DNA of 64,000 nucleotides, from NCBI GenBank assembly GCA_003225295.1, contig QHYZ01000090.1, forward strand, positions 1 to 64,000, in the 5' to 3' direction. How positions within the stretch are numbered: position 1 is the first letter of the stretch; every line of letters starts with the position of its first letter. Source of the DNA: Acidobacteriota bacterium. GTDB lineage: Bacteria; Acidobacteriota; Terriglobia; Acidiferrales; UBA7541. Below, one piece after another: positions 31,813 through 40,707 of this stretch. The position numbers and the translations under genes were made by a program. The notes under the pieces were generated by a model. That model made no database searches, was not told the origin of the DNA, and was given only the letters and a program-made list of their open reading frames with translations.

Positions 31813-33234
31813 TTAGTTTGGCGAGGCCTCCAGGCCAAACTCGCGGTGCGCCGTATTCAGAGCCGTTTTCACCGCCTTTTCGTCGATCACGAAGGAAATG
31901 TTGCATTCCGACGAACCCTGGGCAATGGCGATCAGGTTCACCTTTTCACGCCCCAGGGCATTGAAGGTTCTGCCGGCGATCCCCGGGGTTCCGCGCATGT
32001 TCTCGCCCACCACGGCCACGATCGCGACACTCGAATCCACGGTGATGTGTTCCACTTTGTGGTGCGCCAGATCTTGCGCAAATTCTTTGCGCAGTGCTTC
32101 CACCGTGCGCTGAGCATCCACGGTGGAAACGATGAAGCAGATATCGTTCTGCGAGGAAGACTGCGAAATCAGAAGGACGTTGGCGCGGACTTCGGCGGTG
32201 GTCGAAAACGTGCGCCCGAGCACGTCCGGCAATCCCACGATCCCCGGCCCGCCCACACTGATTAATGTTACGTCGCGGATGGCCGTCAGCGCTTTTACCC
32301 CGCCGCCGATGCTGCGCCCTTCCGGCGTAATCTTCGTGCCCGGCCGCTCGCACGCAAAGCTGTTTCGAATCCACACGGGAATGGCTGCCTGCACCACGGG
32401 GTTCAGCGTTTTCGGATGCAGCACTCTGGCGCCAAAGTAAGCCAGCTCGGCGGCTTCACGGTAGGAGATCACCGGAATCGTGCGCGCTTCCTCGACCAGC
32501 CGCGGGTCCGCCGTCAGCACGCCGTCGACGTCGGTCCAGATGATGACTTCGTCCGCATCCATGGCGGCGCCCAGAATGGTCGCCGAATAGTCGGAGCCTC
32601 CCCGGCCGAGAGTGGTCAGTTGGCCTTCCAGGGTTGCGCCGATGAAGCCCGTCACCACCGGCGCGATGCCTTTCTCCAACAGCGGCCGCAACCGCGCCTG
32701 GGATTTCTTGCGCGTCAATTCCATGTGCGGTTCCGCCCCGCCGTGAAATGCGTCCGTTACAATCAGTTCTGTCGCTTCGATTGCTTCGCTTGGTAGCCCA
32801 CGTTCTCTCACGGCGGCCGCCACCAGCGGCGCGGAAAGCCTTTCCCCTAGGCTCGAAATCGCGTCGAGGGTACGCGGCGTAAGTTCCCGCAACAACGCCG
32901 TACCTTCGCAGAGCCGGCGCCCTTCGCCGAGCACCTCGTCCATCCGCTGCCGGATCCGCACGCGTTCCTCCTGGTGCTGGATCAGGCTTGTTAGCGCAGC
33001 TTCATGTTGCTGCCGCAGCGCATCGACGACCGCGGCAGCCTCACCGGAATTTCCTGTCTGCGCTTTTTTGGCCGCCTCGATCAATCGGTTGGTCACCCCG
33101 CTCATCGCCGAAACCACCGCGATGCAGCCGTTCTGTTTCGCCGCCTGCGCAATGATTTCGACCGCGCGCGCGATACAGGAGGCATCGCCCACCGACGTAC
33201 CGCCGAATTTCATCACCTGGAGCCGCGCTTTCAT
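31813..33234 (-). CDS. lysC: Aspartate kinase
   Basis: A 473-residue monofunctional aspartokinase. The start VMKFGGTSVGDASCIARAVE is the kinase signature; SAMSGVTN, GERLSAPLV, TTLGRGGSDYSATILGAAM and TDVDGVLTADPRLV complete the amino-acid-kinase core. Two ACT domains follow from about 320 (VTLISVGGPGIVGLPDVLGR and VAIVAVVGENMRGTPGIAGR), which bind lysine or threonine for feedback control. It makes aspartyl phosphate for the lysine, threonine and methionine pathways. The ATG at 33234 with AGGAAGAG upstream is chosen; a longer frame to 33381 has no family similarity. It is convergent with the CII-like gene. Confidence 0.95.
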   Translation of the reverse strand: MKARLQVMKFGGTSVGDASCIARAVEIIAQAAKQNGCIAVVSAMSGVTNRLIEAAKKAQTGNSGEAAAVVDALRQQHEAALTSLIQHQEERVRIRQRMDEVLGEGRRLCEGTALLRELTPRTLDAISSLGERLSAPLVAAAVRERGLPSEAIEATELIVTDAFHGGAEPHMELTRKKSQARLRPLLEKGIAPVVTGFIGATLEGQLTTLGRGGSDYSATILGAAMDADEVIIWTDVDGVLTADPRLVEEARTIPVISYREAAELAYFGARVLHPKTLNPVVQAAIPVWIRNSFACERPGTKITPEGRSIGGGVKALTAIRDVTLISVGGPGIVGLPDVLGRTFSTTAEVRANVLLISQSSSQNDICFIVSTVDAQRTVEALRKEFAQDLAHHKVEHITVDSSVAIVAVVGENMRGTPGIAGRTFNALGREKVNLIAIAQGSSECNISFVIDEKAVKTALNTAHREFGLEASPN

Positions 33235-33618
33235 CTCTTCCTGACGGCCTCCCTCTATGGACCGGCAAATTGCTTTTTTTGGGCCAAACTTTTTCGCTTC
33301 CCCGCGTCTTGCTGCTCTGAGTTTACCTTCGGAACCGCCCAGCCGCACACCACTCCCTCCTGCGGGTGTTCTTCCCTCCAACCTGCCATCCTTTATTGTT
33401 CTTCGCGTTGACTTGCTTGGCCGCGCCGCCTAGCATTTCGCCAGCAGGATCACCACTGGCGCAGACCGGGCCATGTGCTCGGGCGCCATCGCGGGGCGAG
33501 GCACGCATTGACTTTGTTTCTGCCGCACACCTAACATGGCACGCGGAAATTCCCTGCCCATCAGGCTCGGCCAAGCGATCTCCGATCGGAGCGGCGGACG
33601 TAGGAAAGGCGGTTGGGC
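33235..33618. other. Divergent intergenic region
   Basis: Separates the aspartate kinase gene (minus) from the quinoprotein gene (plus). No gene, repeat or strong promoter was recognised; AGGAAAGGCGG just before 33619 is the ribosome-binding site. Confidence 0.5.
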
Positions 33619-35712
33619 ATGAACACACGGCGCATTCTCGGTCTGGCTCTCGTCGTGGTCGCCATGGGGGTTGCCATTGTGCTGCGCTCTGCGGCAGACA
33701 GTGCCGCGAAGCCCGGTGACGTGAACGAGGCTCGCGTGCTGTCCGATGCCGCCACCGGGAACAACTGGTTGCTCAACGGCCGCACGTTTGACGCCGGTCA
33801 TTTCAGCCCGTTGCAGCAAATCACCGACAAGAATATCGGTGGGCTGGGTCTGGCCTGGTTCTTGGATATCGATGGCGCGATGGGCGTGGTATCGGAGCCC
33901 ATCGTTGTCGATGGGGTGATCTACCTTAGTGCGCCGCTTTCGAAGGTTTATGCCGTGGACGCAGCCACCGGGAAACTGCTGTGGAAATTCGATCCCCAGG
34001 TTCGTTTGGATCAGGCCATCAACGGTTCCTATTCCGCGCGCGTCAACGGCGGCGTCGCGGTCTGGAATGGCAAGGTGTACGTGGGCACGGGCGACTGCCG
34101 CTTGGTGGCCATCGATGCCGCAACGGCACAAAAAGTGTGGGAAGCAATGGTCTGTGAACCAACGCAAACCGGCATCACCGGCGCACCGCATGTCGCGAAA
34201 GGAAAGATCTTGATGGGCTTCAACGGATCGGACGACGGCGTGCGCGGGGCGTTGGTCGCCTATGATGCAGAAACCGGGAGGGAAGCGTGGCGCTTCTGGA
34301 CTGTTCCGGGTGATCCGGCCAAGCCATTCGAAACGAAAGCGCTGGAAATGGCGGCAAAAACCTGGGCCGGCGACGGATGGTGGCGGGTCGGCGGTGGCGA
34401 CGTTTGGAACGCCATCACTTATGACCAGGCCACCGGCCTGGTCATCTTCGGCACGGCGGGTGTCGGCGTGGACTACGGAGAGTTCCGACTCATCAAGGCC
34501 ACCGGTGACCGGCTTTTCGGCGAATGCATCATCGCCGTGAACGCCGACACCGGTGAGTACGTGTGGCACTACCAGACCGGCACCGAGGGTGTGCACTCCG
34601 AGAACAATCACATTTTGATGGCCGACCTGGTCATCGATGGCGAAAAACGGCACGTGGCCATGACCGCGCCGAAAAACGGATTCTTCTTCGTGCTGGATGC
34701 CAAGACCGGCAAACTTCTTTCCGCGAAACCGCTCGTCAACGTCATTTGGGCCTCTTCCATCGATCTTCAGACCGGACGCGCCGTGCTCCTTCCGCGATCG
34801 CCGGGTGGCGGAAGGCAGTGGACCGTTCACAACTGGTGGCCCATGAGCTACAACGCGCGGACCGGATTGGTTTACGTACCAACAACCGATCGCCGTCCGG
34901 ACGCCAGTGCCGCGGCCGATTCTGGAGAAGGCGGCCAAGGTCTGTTCGGCCGCCTCATCGCCTGGGATCCCGTGGCTCAGTCTCGACGCTGGTCCGTCGA
35001 GGAAGAAATCGCCACCAATGGCGGCGTTCTCTCCACCGCCGGCAACTTGGTTTTTCAGGGACAAGGCACGGGTGAATTCGCGGCTTACGCCGCTGACACC
35101 GGGAAGAAACTTTGGTCGGTCAAGACCGGTTCGGCCATCGAGTCGATTCCCGTCACATTTTCTGTGAAAGGCGAGCAGTATGTCGTCACCCCTGTCGGAT
35201 GGGGCTCGGGCTCGCGCTTGTTCGCTCCCGCCCGTACCATGGCCACCCCCGAATCGAAACGTGGGCCAGCGCGACTCTATGCATTCAAGCTGGGTGCCAC
35301 CAGGCCTTTTCCTTATCCGAAGATTGTGATTCCGCCGGTGCCGAAGCCTCCGGAACAAAAAGCGAGCGCGGAAATCATTCACCAAGGCGAAACGCTCTAT
35401 GGAACATTTGTGTGCGACGGCTGCCATTCACCCGGCCTCGACGGCAGCGGCGCCTGGGTTCTCGACGGCGCGGTTCCCGATCTCCGTTATATGCCCCCCG
35501 ATGTTCACAAGGATTGGTATCAAATAGTCCTGGGCGGCAGCCATTGGAACAAAGGCATGCCCGGTTTCGCCGATCCTCCGAAGTTCGCATTCCCGCATGA
35601 CAAGATGACCGTCAAGGATGCGGACGCGATTCACGCTTACGTCATCGATGGGGCCTGGAAAGCGTACAACAGCCCCCAAGAAGCGGCGCACTCCCGGCAC
35701 GAGAAACCATAG
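33619..35712 (+). CDS. PQQ-dependent dehydrogenase with C-terminal cytochrome c
   Basis: A 697-residue exported quinohemoprotein. After a signal/anchor (ILGLALVVVAMGVAIVL), eight propeller blades follow with the docking motif repeats (VYAVDAATGKLLWKFDP, LVAYDAETGREAWRFW, AAYAADTGKKLWSVKTG). GGGDVWNAITYDQATG is the region that in alcohol dehydrogenases carries active-site residues. The C-terminal 100 residues hold a cytochrome c with CDGCH near residue 600 and a Met-containing MPGFADP as possible distal ligand. Type II quinohemoprotein alcohol dehydrogenases have this layout. The adjacent Cys-Cys disulfide typical of methanol dehydrogenase is not seen. The substrate is unknown. The GH32 gene begins 53 bases later on the same strand. 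Confidence 0.85.
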   Translation: MNTRRILGLALVVVAMGVAIVLRSAADSAAKPGDVNEARVLSDAATGNNWLLNGRTFDAGHFSPLQQITDKNIGGLGLAWFLDIDGAMGVVSEPIVVDGVIYLSAPLSKVYAVDAATGKLLWKFDPQVRLDQAINGSYSARVNGGVAVWNGKVYVGTGDCRLVAIDAATAQKVWEAMVCEPTQTGITGAPHVAKGKILMGFNGSDDGVRGALVAYDAETGREAWRFWTVPGDPAKPFETKALEMAAKTWAGDGWWRVGGGDVWNAITYDQATGLVIFGTAGVGVDYGEFRLIKATGDRLFGECIIAVNADTGEYVWHYQTGTEGVHSENNHILMADLVIDGEKRHVAMTAPKNGFFFVLDAKTGKLLSAKPLVNVIWASSIDLQTGRAVLLPRSPGGGRQWTVHNWWPMSYNARTGLVYVPTTDRRPDASAAADSGEGGQGLFGRLIAWDPVAQSRRWSVEEEIATNGGVLSTAGNLVFQGQGTGEFAAYAADTGKKLWSVKTGSAIESIPVTFSVKGEQYVVTPVGWGSGSRLFAPARTMATPESKRGPARLYAFKLGATRPFPYPKIVIPPVPKPPEQKASAEIIHQGETLYGTFVCDGCHSPGLDGSGAWVLDGAVPDLRYMPPDVHKDWYQIVLGGSHWNKGMPGFADPPKFAFPHDKMTVKDADAIHAYVIDGAWKAYNSPQEAAHSRHEKP

Positions 35713-35765
35713 ACGAGCAGTTCGTGGTGCGCCGGGCCTAAACAAACTAGGTAAGGATAACTGCC

Positions 35766-37289
35766 ATGCGCATTGTGCGACGCGATTTCGTGCGGGCTTT
35801 GGGCGCCTCTGGTGCCTGCGCATCTCTGCCGCCGCCACTTTGGAAGGGTGCGGCCCAGGATTGGCGTGAGCGTCTGGCCGCCGATCCGCTTCGCCCGCAA
35901 TATCATCTGCTCCCGGCGAAAAATTGGATGAATGATCCCAACGGGCCCATGCACTGGAATGGCCGGTACCACATGTTTTTCCAATACAACCCCAACGCCG
36001 CCGTCTGGGGTGATATGCACTGGGCTCACGCGGTGAGCGAGGACATGATTCACTGGCGTCATTTGCCGATTGCCCTTGCTCCGTCCCCCGGACAGAGTGA
36101 CGCGGATGGATGTTTCACCGGAAGCGCCGTGGACGATCACGGCACCGCGACGATTCTCTACACGGGTGTAAAGACCGTCGCTCCCGAACAAGCCACTCTC
36201 CGCGACGGCGTGCACTATTTTCGCGAGGTCCAATGCCTCGCTACCTCCTCCGATCCGCAGCTTCTCACCTGGACGAAATGGAATCAGCCCGTGCTCCAGC
36301 CGCCAAGGGACCCTCGTCTGGCGGGATTCCGCGATCCCTTTCTCTGGCGCGAGGGTCGAAACTGGTATCTCGGCGTCGGCTCGGGTCTCTTCAAGCAAGG
36401 CGGCCGAGTGCTTCTCTATGGGTCGAGGGATTTGCGCCAGTGGGGATTCCTGCACCCGCTGGCCTCCGGAGAGTGGACAGGAAAGGAATCCCTCAATCCC
36501 GTGAACTCCGGCGAGATGTGGGAGTGCCCGGATTTTTTCCCGCTGGGAAAGAAGCACGTTCTTCTCTATTCGACCGCGGGCCGGGTGATTTGGGAATCCG
36601 GCGTGCTCGATCCCAAGGAATTGGTCTTCCATTCCGAGAGGCGCGGAATCCTTGATTACGGCGCCTACTACGCGCCAAAGACGCAGCTGGACGCCCAGGG
36701 CAATCGCATCCTCTGGGGATGGATACCGGAAACACGCCCGGAAGCTGAATTTAGCGCCGCCGGTTGGGCCGGCTGCATGGCCCTGCCCAGAGTTCTGTCG
36801 CTCGGTTCCCGTGGTGATGTGCTCATGCACACGGTGCCGGAAGTGCATGCGCTGCGCGCAAAATCCTTTATCCGCCAAGGACCTCGCGCCGCCGTTTCGC
36901 AGATTGCGGATGTCAAAATCGAAGATCTGTGCGGTGAAATTCTGTGGAGCACGGCGTCCTCTCGATGCAACTTTATTCTGGAAGATCGGAGTGGACCTTG
37001 GTGGTCCGTTGAGTCTCTACCCCAGGGATCTTCTGCGGCCAGAGTCACCGTCAATGGAATCTCCGCCGAGGTGCCTTGGGCATCCCATCACCATTTGGAA
37101 TTCCACCTGTTCCTCGACGGTTCAGTGGCCGAATTGATTTGCAACCACATGCATGCATTCACCGTGCGCATCTATCGCCCACCAAACGGACCTCTTCGCT
37201 TTCGCCCGAACGATGGCCCTCTGACCGCCTTCCGTTCGCTACAGGCTTGGCAGTTGCTCCCCATCTCTCCCGATCGCCTGACCACGTGA
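35766..37289 (+). CDS. Glycoside hydrolase family 32 (levanase/invertase-like)
   Basis: A 507-residue beta-fructosidase-like enzyme. The nucleophile motif is NWMNDPNGPMHWNGRYH near residue 57; the RDP motif is AGFRDPFLWREG; the acid/base motif is MWECPDFFPLG. The N-terminus (RRDFVRALGASGACASLP) looks like a short twin-arginine export signal. A C-terminal beta-sandwich from about 370 (DLCGEILWSTASSRCNFILE, FHLFLDGSVAELICN) completes the family plan. It would release fructose from sucrose, levan or inulin-type glycans in the periplasm. It may be cotranscribed with the quinoprotein gene upstream. Confidence 0.92.
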   Translation: MRIVRRDFVRALGASGACASLPPPLWKGAAQDWRERLAADPLRPQYHLLPAKNWMNDPNGPMHWNGRYHMFFQYNPNAAVWGDMHWAHAVSEDMIHWRHLPIALAPSPGQSDADGCFTGSAVDDHGTATILYTGVKTVAPEQATLRDGVHYFREVQCLATSSDPQLLTWTKWNQPVLQPPRDPRLAGFRDPFLWREGRNWYLGVGSGLFKQGGRVLLYGSRDLRQWGFLHPLASGEWTGKESLNPVNSGEMWECPDFFPLGKKHVLLYSTAGRVIWESGVLDPKELVFHSERRGILDYGAYYAPKTQLDAQGNRILWGWIPETRPEAEFSAAGWAGCMALPRVLSLGSRGDVLMHTVPEVHALRAKSFIRQGPRAAVSQIADVKIEDLCGEILWSTASSRCNFILEDRSGPWWSVESLPQGSSAARVTVNGISAEVPWASHHHLEFHLFLDGSVAELICNHMHAFTVRIYRPPNGPLRFRPNDGPLTAFRSLQAWQLLPISPDRLTT

Positions 37290-37334
37290 TTTTCCGCGAG
37301 TCCCTGGCGGTTGGCCGGGAGAAGAGGCTTCTGT

Positions 37335-37694
37335 CTATCGGGCCGCGCCGGCAAAACCGGCGGCCAGACTGAGGAGTCCAACTCCGAGGTGGATGAAATT
37401 GAAATGCGTGTTCAAATCCAGTTGGATGGGACCGAAATCGCGCAGACCAGCGAACCCGGCGATGGCCACCAGCGTATAGATGGCTCCCAATATCTGGCCA
37501 AACCGCCGCACCGCATTGGCGTTATTCCTGAGCCCGGCCCACAGACCGATGGCGCCGCTAACGAGGTGAAATACGTTATGGGCGGGAGGAAACCTAAGGT
37601 TGAACATTTCGTGACGAAAGAATCCCACCACACCAACCACCAGCAAAATTGCCGCGCTCAACACCACATAGATCCTTGCCAATGTGCTTCCCAT
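37335..37694 (-). CDS. DUF4383-like four-helix membrane protein
   Basis: A 119-residue protein with four membrane helices (IYVVLSAAILLVVGVVGFF; HNVFHLVSGAIGLWAGL; GQILGAIYTLVAIAGFAGL; FNFIHLGVGLLSLAAGFAG). The paired motifs HNVFHLVSGAIGLW and NFIHLGVGLLSLAAG, each with a His, are typical of DUF4383. Function is unknown; members occur widely in Actinobacteria, Cyanobacteria and Acidobacteria. It is convergent with the GH32 gene, 45 bases away. Confidence 0.85.
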   Translation of the reverse strand: MGSTLARIYVVLSAAILLVVGVVGFFRHEMFNLRFPPAHNVFHLVSGAIGLWAGLRNNANAVRRFGQILGAIYTLVAIAGFAGLRDFGPIQLDLNTHFNFIHLGVGLLSLAAGFAGAAR

Positions 37695-37856
37695 TTCGCC
37701 CTGGCCACCCTTCCATTCGCAACGAGATAAAGATGGAATCGCAGAATTTCATGGAGCTTATGGCTCGTCGGGACATGCCGTCAAGTCCATCGCCAGCGGC
37801 AGGAATCTTGACGGCTCGGAAATGGATGGGTTTTAAGGCTATAATTTCCGCCCATC

Positions 37857-40529
37857 GTGAATCTACCTGCTGGGAACAGGCTTGGTCCTTATGAGATTGT
37901 CGGGCCGCTGGGCGCGGGCGGCATGGGCGAAGTTTATCGCGCGCGGGATACTCGGCTGGAACGCATGGTGGCGATCAAGATTCTTCCTGCGCGTCTTTCT
38001 TCCGATGCCGCCCACAAGCAGCGCTTCGAGCGTGAAGCCAAAGCCATCTCCAGTCTGAATCATCCGCACATCTGTGTACTGCACGACGTCGGCCATCAGG
38101 ACGGCATCGACTATCTGGTCATGGAATGCGTGGAAGGCGAGACGCTGGCGAAGCGCCTGGAGAAAGGTCCGCTCTCGCTCGAGCAAGTCCTAAGATTCGG
38201 CGGCCAGATCGCCGGCGCACTCGACAAAGCGCATCGCAGTGGCGTCGTGCATCGCGACCTGAAACCCGGCAACATCATGCTGCCTCCGACCGGAGCGAAA
38301 CTCCTCGACTTCGGCTTGGCGAAGCCTGCAGTAGCGCTCACGACCGGCGCCACCCTCACAGCAGCGGCCAAGCAGACGACGCCGGTGACGCAGCAAGGCA
38401 CCATTCTCGGCACCTTTCAATACATGTCGCCGGAGCAGATCAAAGGCCATGAGCTGGACGGCCGCAGCGACATTTTTTCGCTGGGGACAGTGCTTTACGA
38501 AATGCTGACGGGGCAGCGCGCATTTCAAGGCCAGAGCCAGCTGAGCGTGGCCTCGGCAATCCTGGAGAAAGAACCCGCGCCGATCAGCACCGCAAAACCC
38601 CTCACTCCGCCCGCACTCGATCATGCCATCCGCCGCTGCCTGGCGAAGGACCCCGAAGAGCGCTGGCAAAGCGCCCGCGACCTTGGACTCGAACTGAAGT
38701 GGATCGCGGAAGCAGGATGGCCATCGGGCACGGCGGCTCCCGCGAGGGAGCGTAGCAGAAAATTCGAGCGCATGATGATGGCCGCATTGGCCGTTACCAC
38801 CGCCGCCGCCGTGACTCTGGGAGTTCTGTACGCGAGACGGCCTCGGACCGATACCGGCGTCGCGCGCACTTACATCAAGCCGATGGCGAATTCGAGCTTT
38901 ATTTTCAGCGGTACAGCGGCGGGATTTGCGCTCGCACCGGATGGTCGACTGCTGGCCTATGTGGGCTCAACGCCGGATGGGAAATCCGTTTTGTGGGTTC
39001 GTCCCATGGATTCCTTGCAGGCCCAGCCCCTCGCCGGCACAGAGGGCGCCACGTACCCCTTTTGGTCGCCGGACAGCCGGTTCATCGGATTTTTTGCCGG
39101 AGGCAAGCTCAAGAAAATTGAATCTTCCGGTGGCCCGCCGTTTACCATCTGCGATGCTTCCGACGGGCGAGGCGGAACCTGGAATCGGGAAGGGGACATT
39201 CTTCTTACCCCGTCGGTCAACACCACCATTTTCCGCGTTTCTGCCTCGGGCGGCCCGCTCGTTCCCGTGACCACCCTGGACCCTTCGAAAAATGAAACCA
39301 CCCACCGGTGGCCCTATTTCCTGCCGGACGGCCGTCACTTTCTCTATTTCACGGGGAGCGTTTTTTCTCCCCGAGAAACGCTTACAAACTCCGTGTTGTT
39401 GGGTTCGCTCGATTCGAAGGAAAACAGGCTTCTGCTTCATTCCCACGCCAACGCCATCTACGCTTCCGGTCATATCCTATTCATGCGGCAATATACACTC
39501 ATGGCCCAGCCGTTCGACACCCGGAGCCTGCAATTAACGGGCGATGCCCTTCCGATTGCCGATCCCGTTCAGGAGGGCCGGAGCGTTGCCAAAGGCGTGT
39601 TCTCTGCCTCTGAGAATGGGCTGCTCACCTATGTGGAAGGTGCGGGAGGTGCGGACCGGCAGCTGGTGTGGTTTGACCGCGGCGGAAAAGAGCTAGGGGC
39701 GATTCCAGGAGCGGATGCGTTTGCCGGCGTGCGCGTGTCGCGGGACGGAAAGAGAATCGCATACTATCTGGATTCTTCCGGCTACGACATCTGGAGTTAC
39801 GACCTCTTGCGCGGCGTGAAAACGGCGCTGACGTTTGGGTCCGGTTCGGCACAGGGAAACCTTTATCCGGTGTGGTCGCCCGACGGCCGCAGGATCGTTT
39901 ACACCTCCTTTCGCAACGGAAAGTATGGTCTTTATCGGAAGGCTTCCGACGGGTCCGGCACGGAAGAGGCCCTTTTGGAGGCGGTGGACCGCATCAGATT
40001 CCCCGCGGATTGGTCCCCGGATGGCAAGTTCCTCACTTACATCGAAGGGGCCGTGGGCGGTTGGTCGATCTGGATGCTCCCGCTCGATGGCCAACGCAAA
40101 CCCTACCTTTTTCATCAATCCCAATTCGCAGAACGCGAAGCCAGTTTCTCACCGGACGGCAAATGGGTGGCCTACTGCTCGAATGAATCGGGCGAGTATA
40201 GGGTCTATGTCGTACCATTCTCCGGCTCGGGCGGGAAGTGGCAAGTCTCGCCCGGAGGGGGCTGCGGACCACGCTGGCGGGGTGACGCCAAGGAGATTTT
40301 CTATTTTTCCTCGGACAACAGAATGATGGCGGCCGAAGTGAAGGCCAGCGCATCCAGTTTTGACGTTGGCCCCATTCACGTACTTTTTGGAACGCGGCCC
40401 TACGGGGTCTTCGGGAGATTCGATGTCTCCGCTGACGGTCAGCGATTTGCTATTCCCTACGAAACCGGGCAACCCAGCGCGGCCATCACGCTAGTCATGA
40501 ATTGGCCTGCCGAGCTGAAAAAGAGATGA
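37857..40529 (+). CDS. Ser/Thr protein kinase with TolB/WD40-like propeller
   Basis: An 890-residue PknB-type kinase. The kinase domain spans about 10-280: GPLGAGGMGEVYRARD (P-loop), VAIKIL (ATP Lys), HRDLKPGNIML (catalytic loop), LDFGLAK (Mg2+), GTFQYMSPEQIKG (activation segment). A membrane helix lies near 305-325 (MMMAALAVTTAAAVTLGVLY). The outer 560 residues form six or more PD40/TolB blades with the repeated pattern WSPDxxxIxF (FWSPDSRFIGFFAGG, VWSPDGRRIVYTS, DWSPDGKFLTYIEG). This domain plan is very common in Acidobacteria. The propeller probably senses an extracytoplasmic ligand. A GTG start is used. Confidence 0.92.
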   Translation: MNLPAGNRLGPYEIVGPLGAGGMGEVYRARDTRLERMVAIKILPARLSSDAAHKQRFEREAKAISSLNHPHICVLHDVGHQDGIDYLVMECVEGETLAKRLEKGPLSLEQVLRFGGQIAGALDKAHRSGVVHRDLKPGNIMLPPTGAKLLDFGLAKPAVALTTGATLTAAAKQTTPVTQQGTILGTFQYMSPEQIKGHELDGRSDIFSLGTVLYEMLTGQRAFQGQSQLSVASAILEKEPAPISTAKPLTPPALDHAIRRCLAKDPEERWQSARDLGLELKWIAEAGWPSGTAAPARERSRKFERMMMAALAVTTAAAVTLGVLYARRPRTDTGVARTYIKPMANSSFIFSGTAAGFALAPDGRLLAYVGSTPDGKSVLWVRPMDSLQAQPLAGTEGATYPFWSPDSRFIGFFAGGKLKKIESSGGPPFTICDASDGRGGTWNREGDILLTPSVNTTIFRVSASGGPLVPVTTLDPSKNETTHRWPYFLPDGRHFLYFTGSVFSPRETLTNSVLLGSLDSKENRLLLHSHANAIYASGHILFMRQYTLMAQPFDTRSLQLTGDALPIADPVQEGRSVAKGVFSASENGLLTYVEGAGGADRQLVWFDRGGKELGAIPGADAFAGVRVSRDGKRIAYYLDSSGYDIWSYDLLRGVKTALTFGSGSAQGNLYPVWSPDGRRIVYTSFRNGKYGLYRKASDGSGTEEALLEAVDRIRFPADWSPDGKFLTYIEGAVGGWSIWMLPLDGQRKPYLFHQSQFAEREASFSPDGKWVAYCSNESGEYRVYVVPFSGSGGKWQVSPGGGCGPRWRGDAKEIFYFSSDNRMMAAEVKASASSFDVGPIHVLFGTRPYGVFGRFDVSADGQRFAIPYETGQPSAAITLVMNWPAELKKR

Positions 40530-40563
40530 GCCTGCTCATGCCGGGATGGAGAAGGGCTGGAAT

Positions 40564-40689
40564 ATGAAAGCCACTGAAGCGAACTCCAACACCCGCGGCT
40601 GGTGGGCCAATGTTTTCAGTGATATTCATTTTTGGGTGCCCGTCGCCGTCTTGATGGGTGGATTGCTGCTGCTTCGATTTATTCGCTGA
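40564..40689 (+). CDS. Small single-helix membrane protein
   Basis: A 41-residue protein, KATEANSNTRGWWANVFSDI then HFWVPVAVLMGGLLLLRFIR. It has a short polar N-terminus, a Trp pair, and one membrane helix ending in two basic residues. The ATG at 40564 follows AGAAGGGCTGGAAT, a usable ribosome-binding site. It stops 18 bases before the sugar-transporter start and lies in the same operon. Such mini-proteins often accompany and stabilise transporters; that role is inference. It could be dismissed as chance, but composition and placement support it. Confidence 0.6.
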   Translation: MKATEANSNTRGWWANVFSDIHFWVPVAVLMGGLLLLRFIR

Positions 40690-40707
40690 TTTTTGGATGG
40701 GAGCAAA

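Noticed and set aside
33430-35427. 665-codon minus-strand open frame
   Set aside because: Lies fully antisense to the quinoprotein dehydrogenase gene and has no recognisable domain.
35637-36878. 413-codon minus-strand open frame
   Set aside because: Antisense to the GH32 gene, whose three catalytic motifs are all present.
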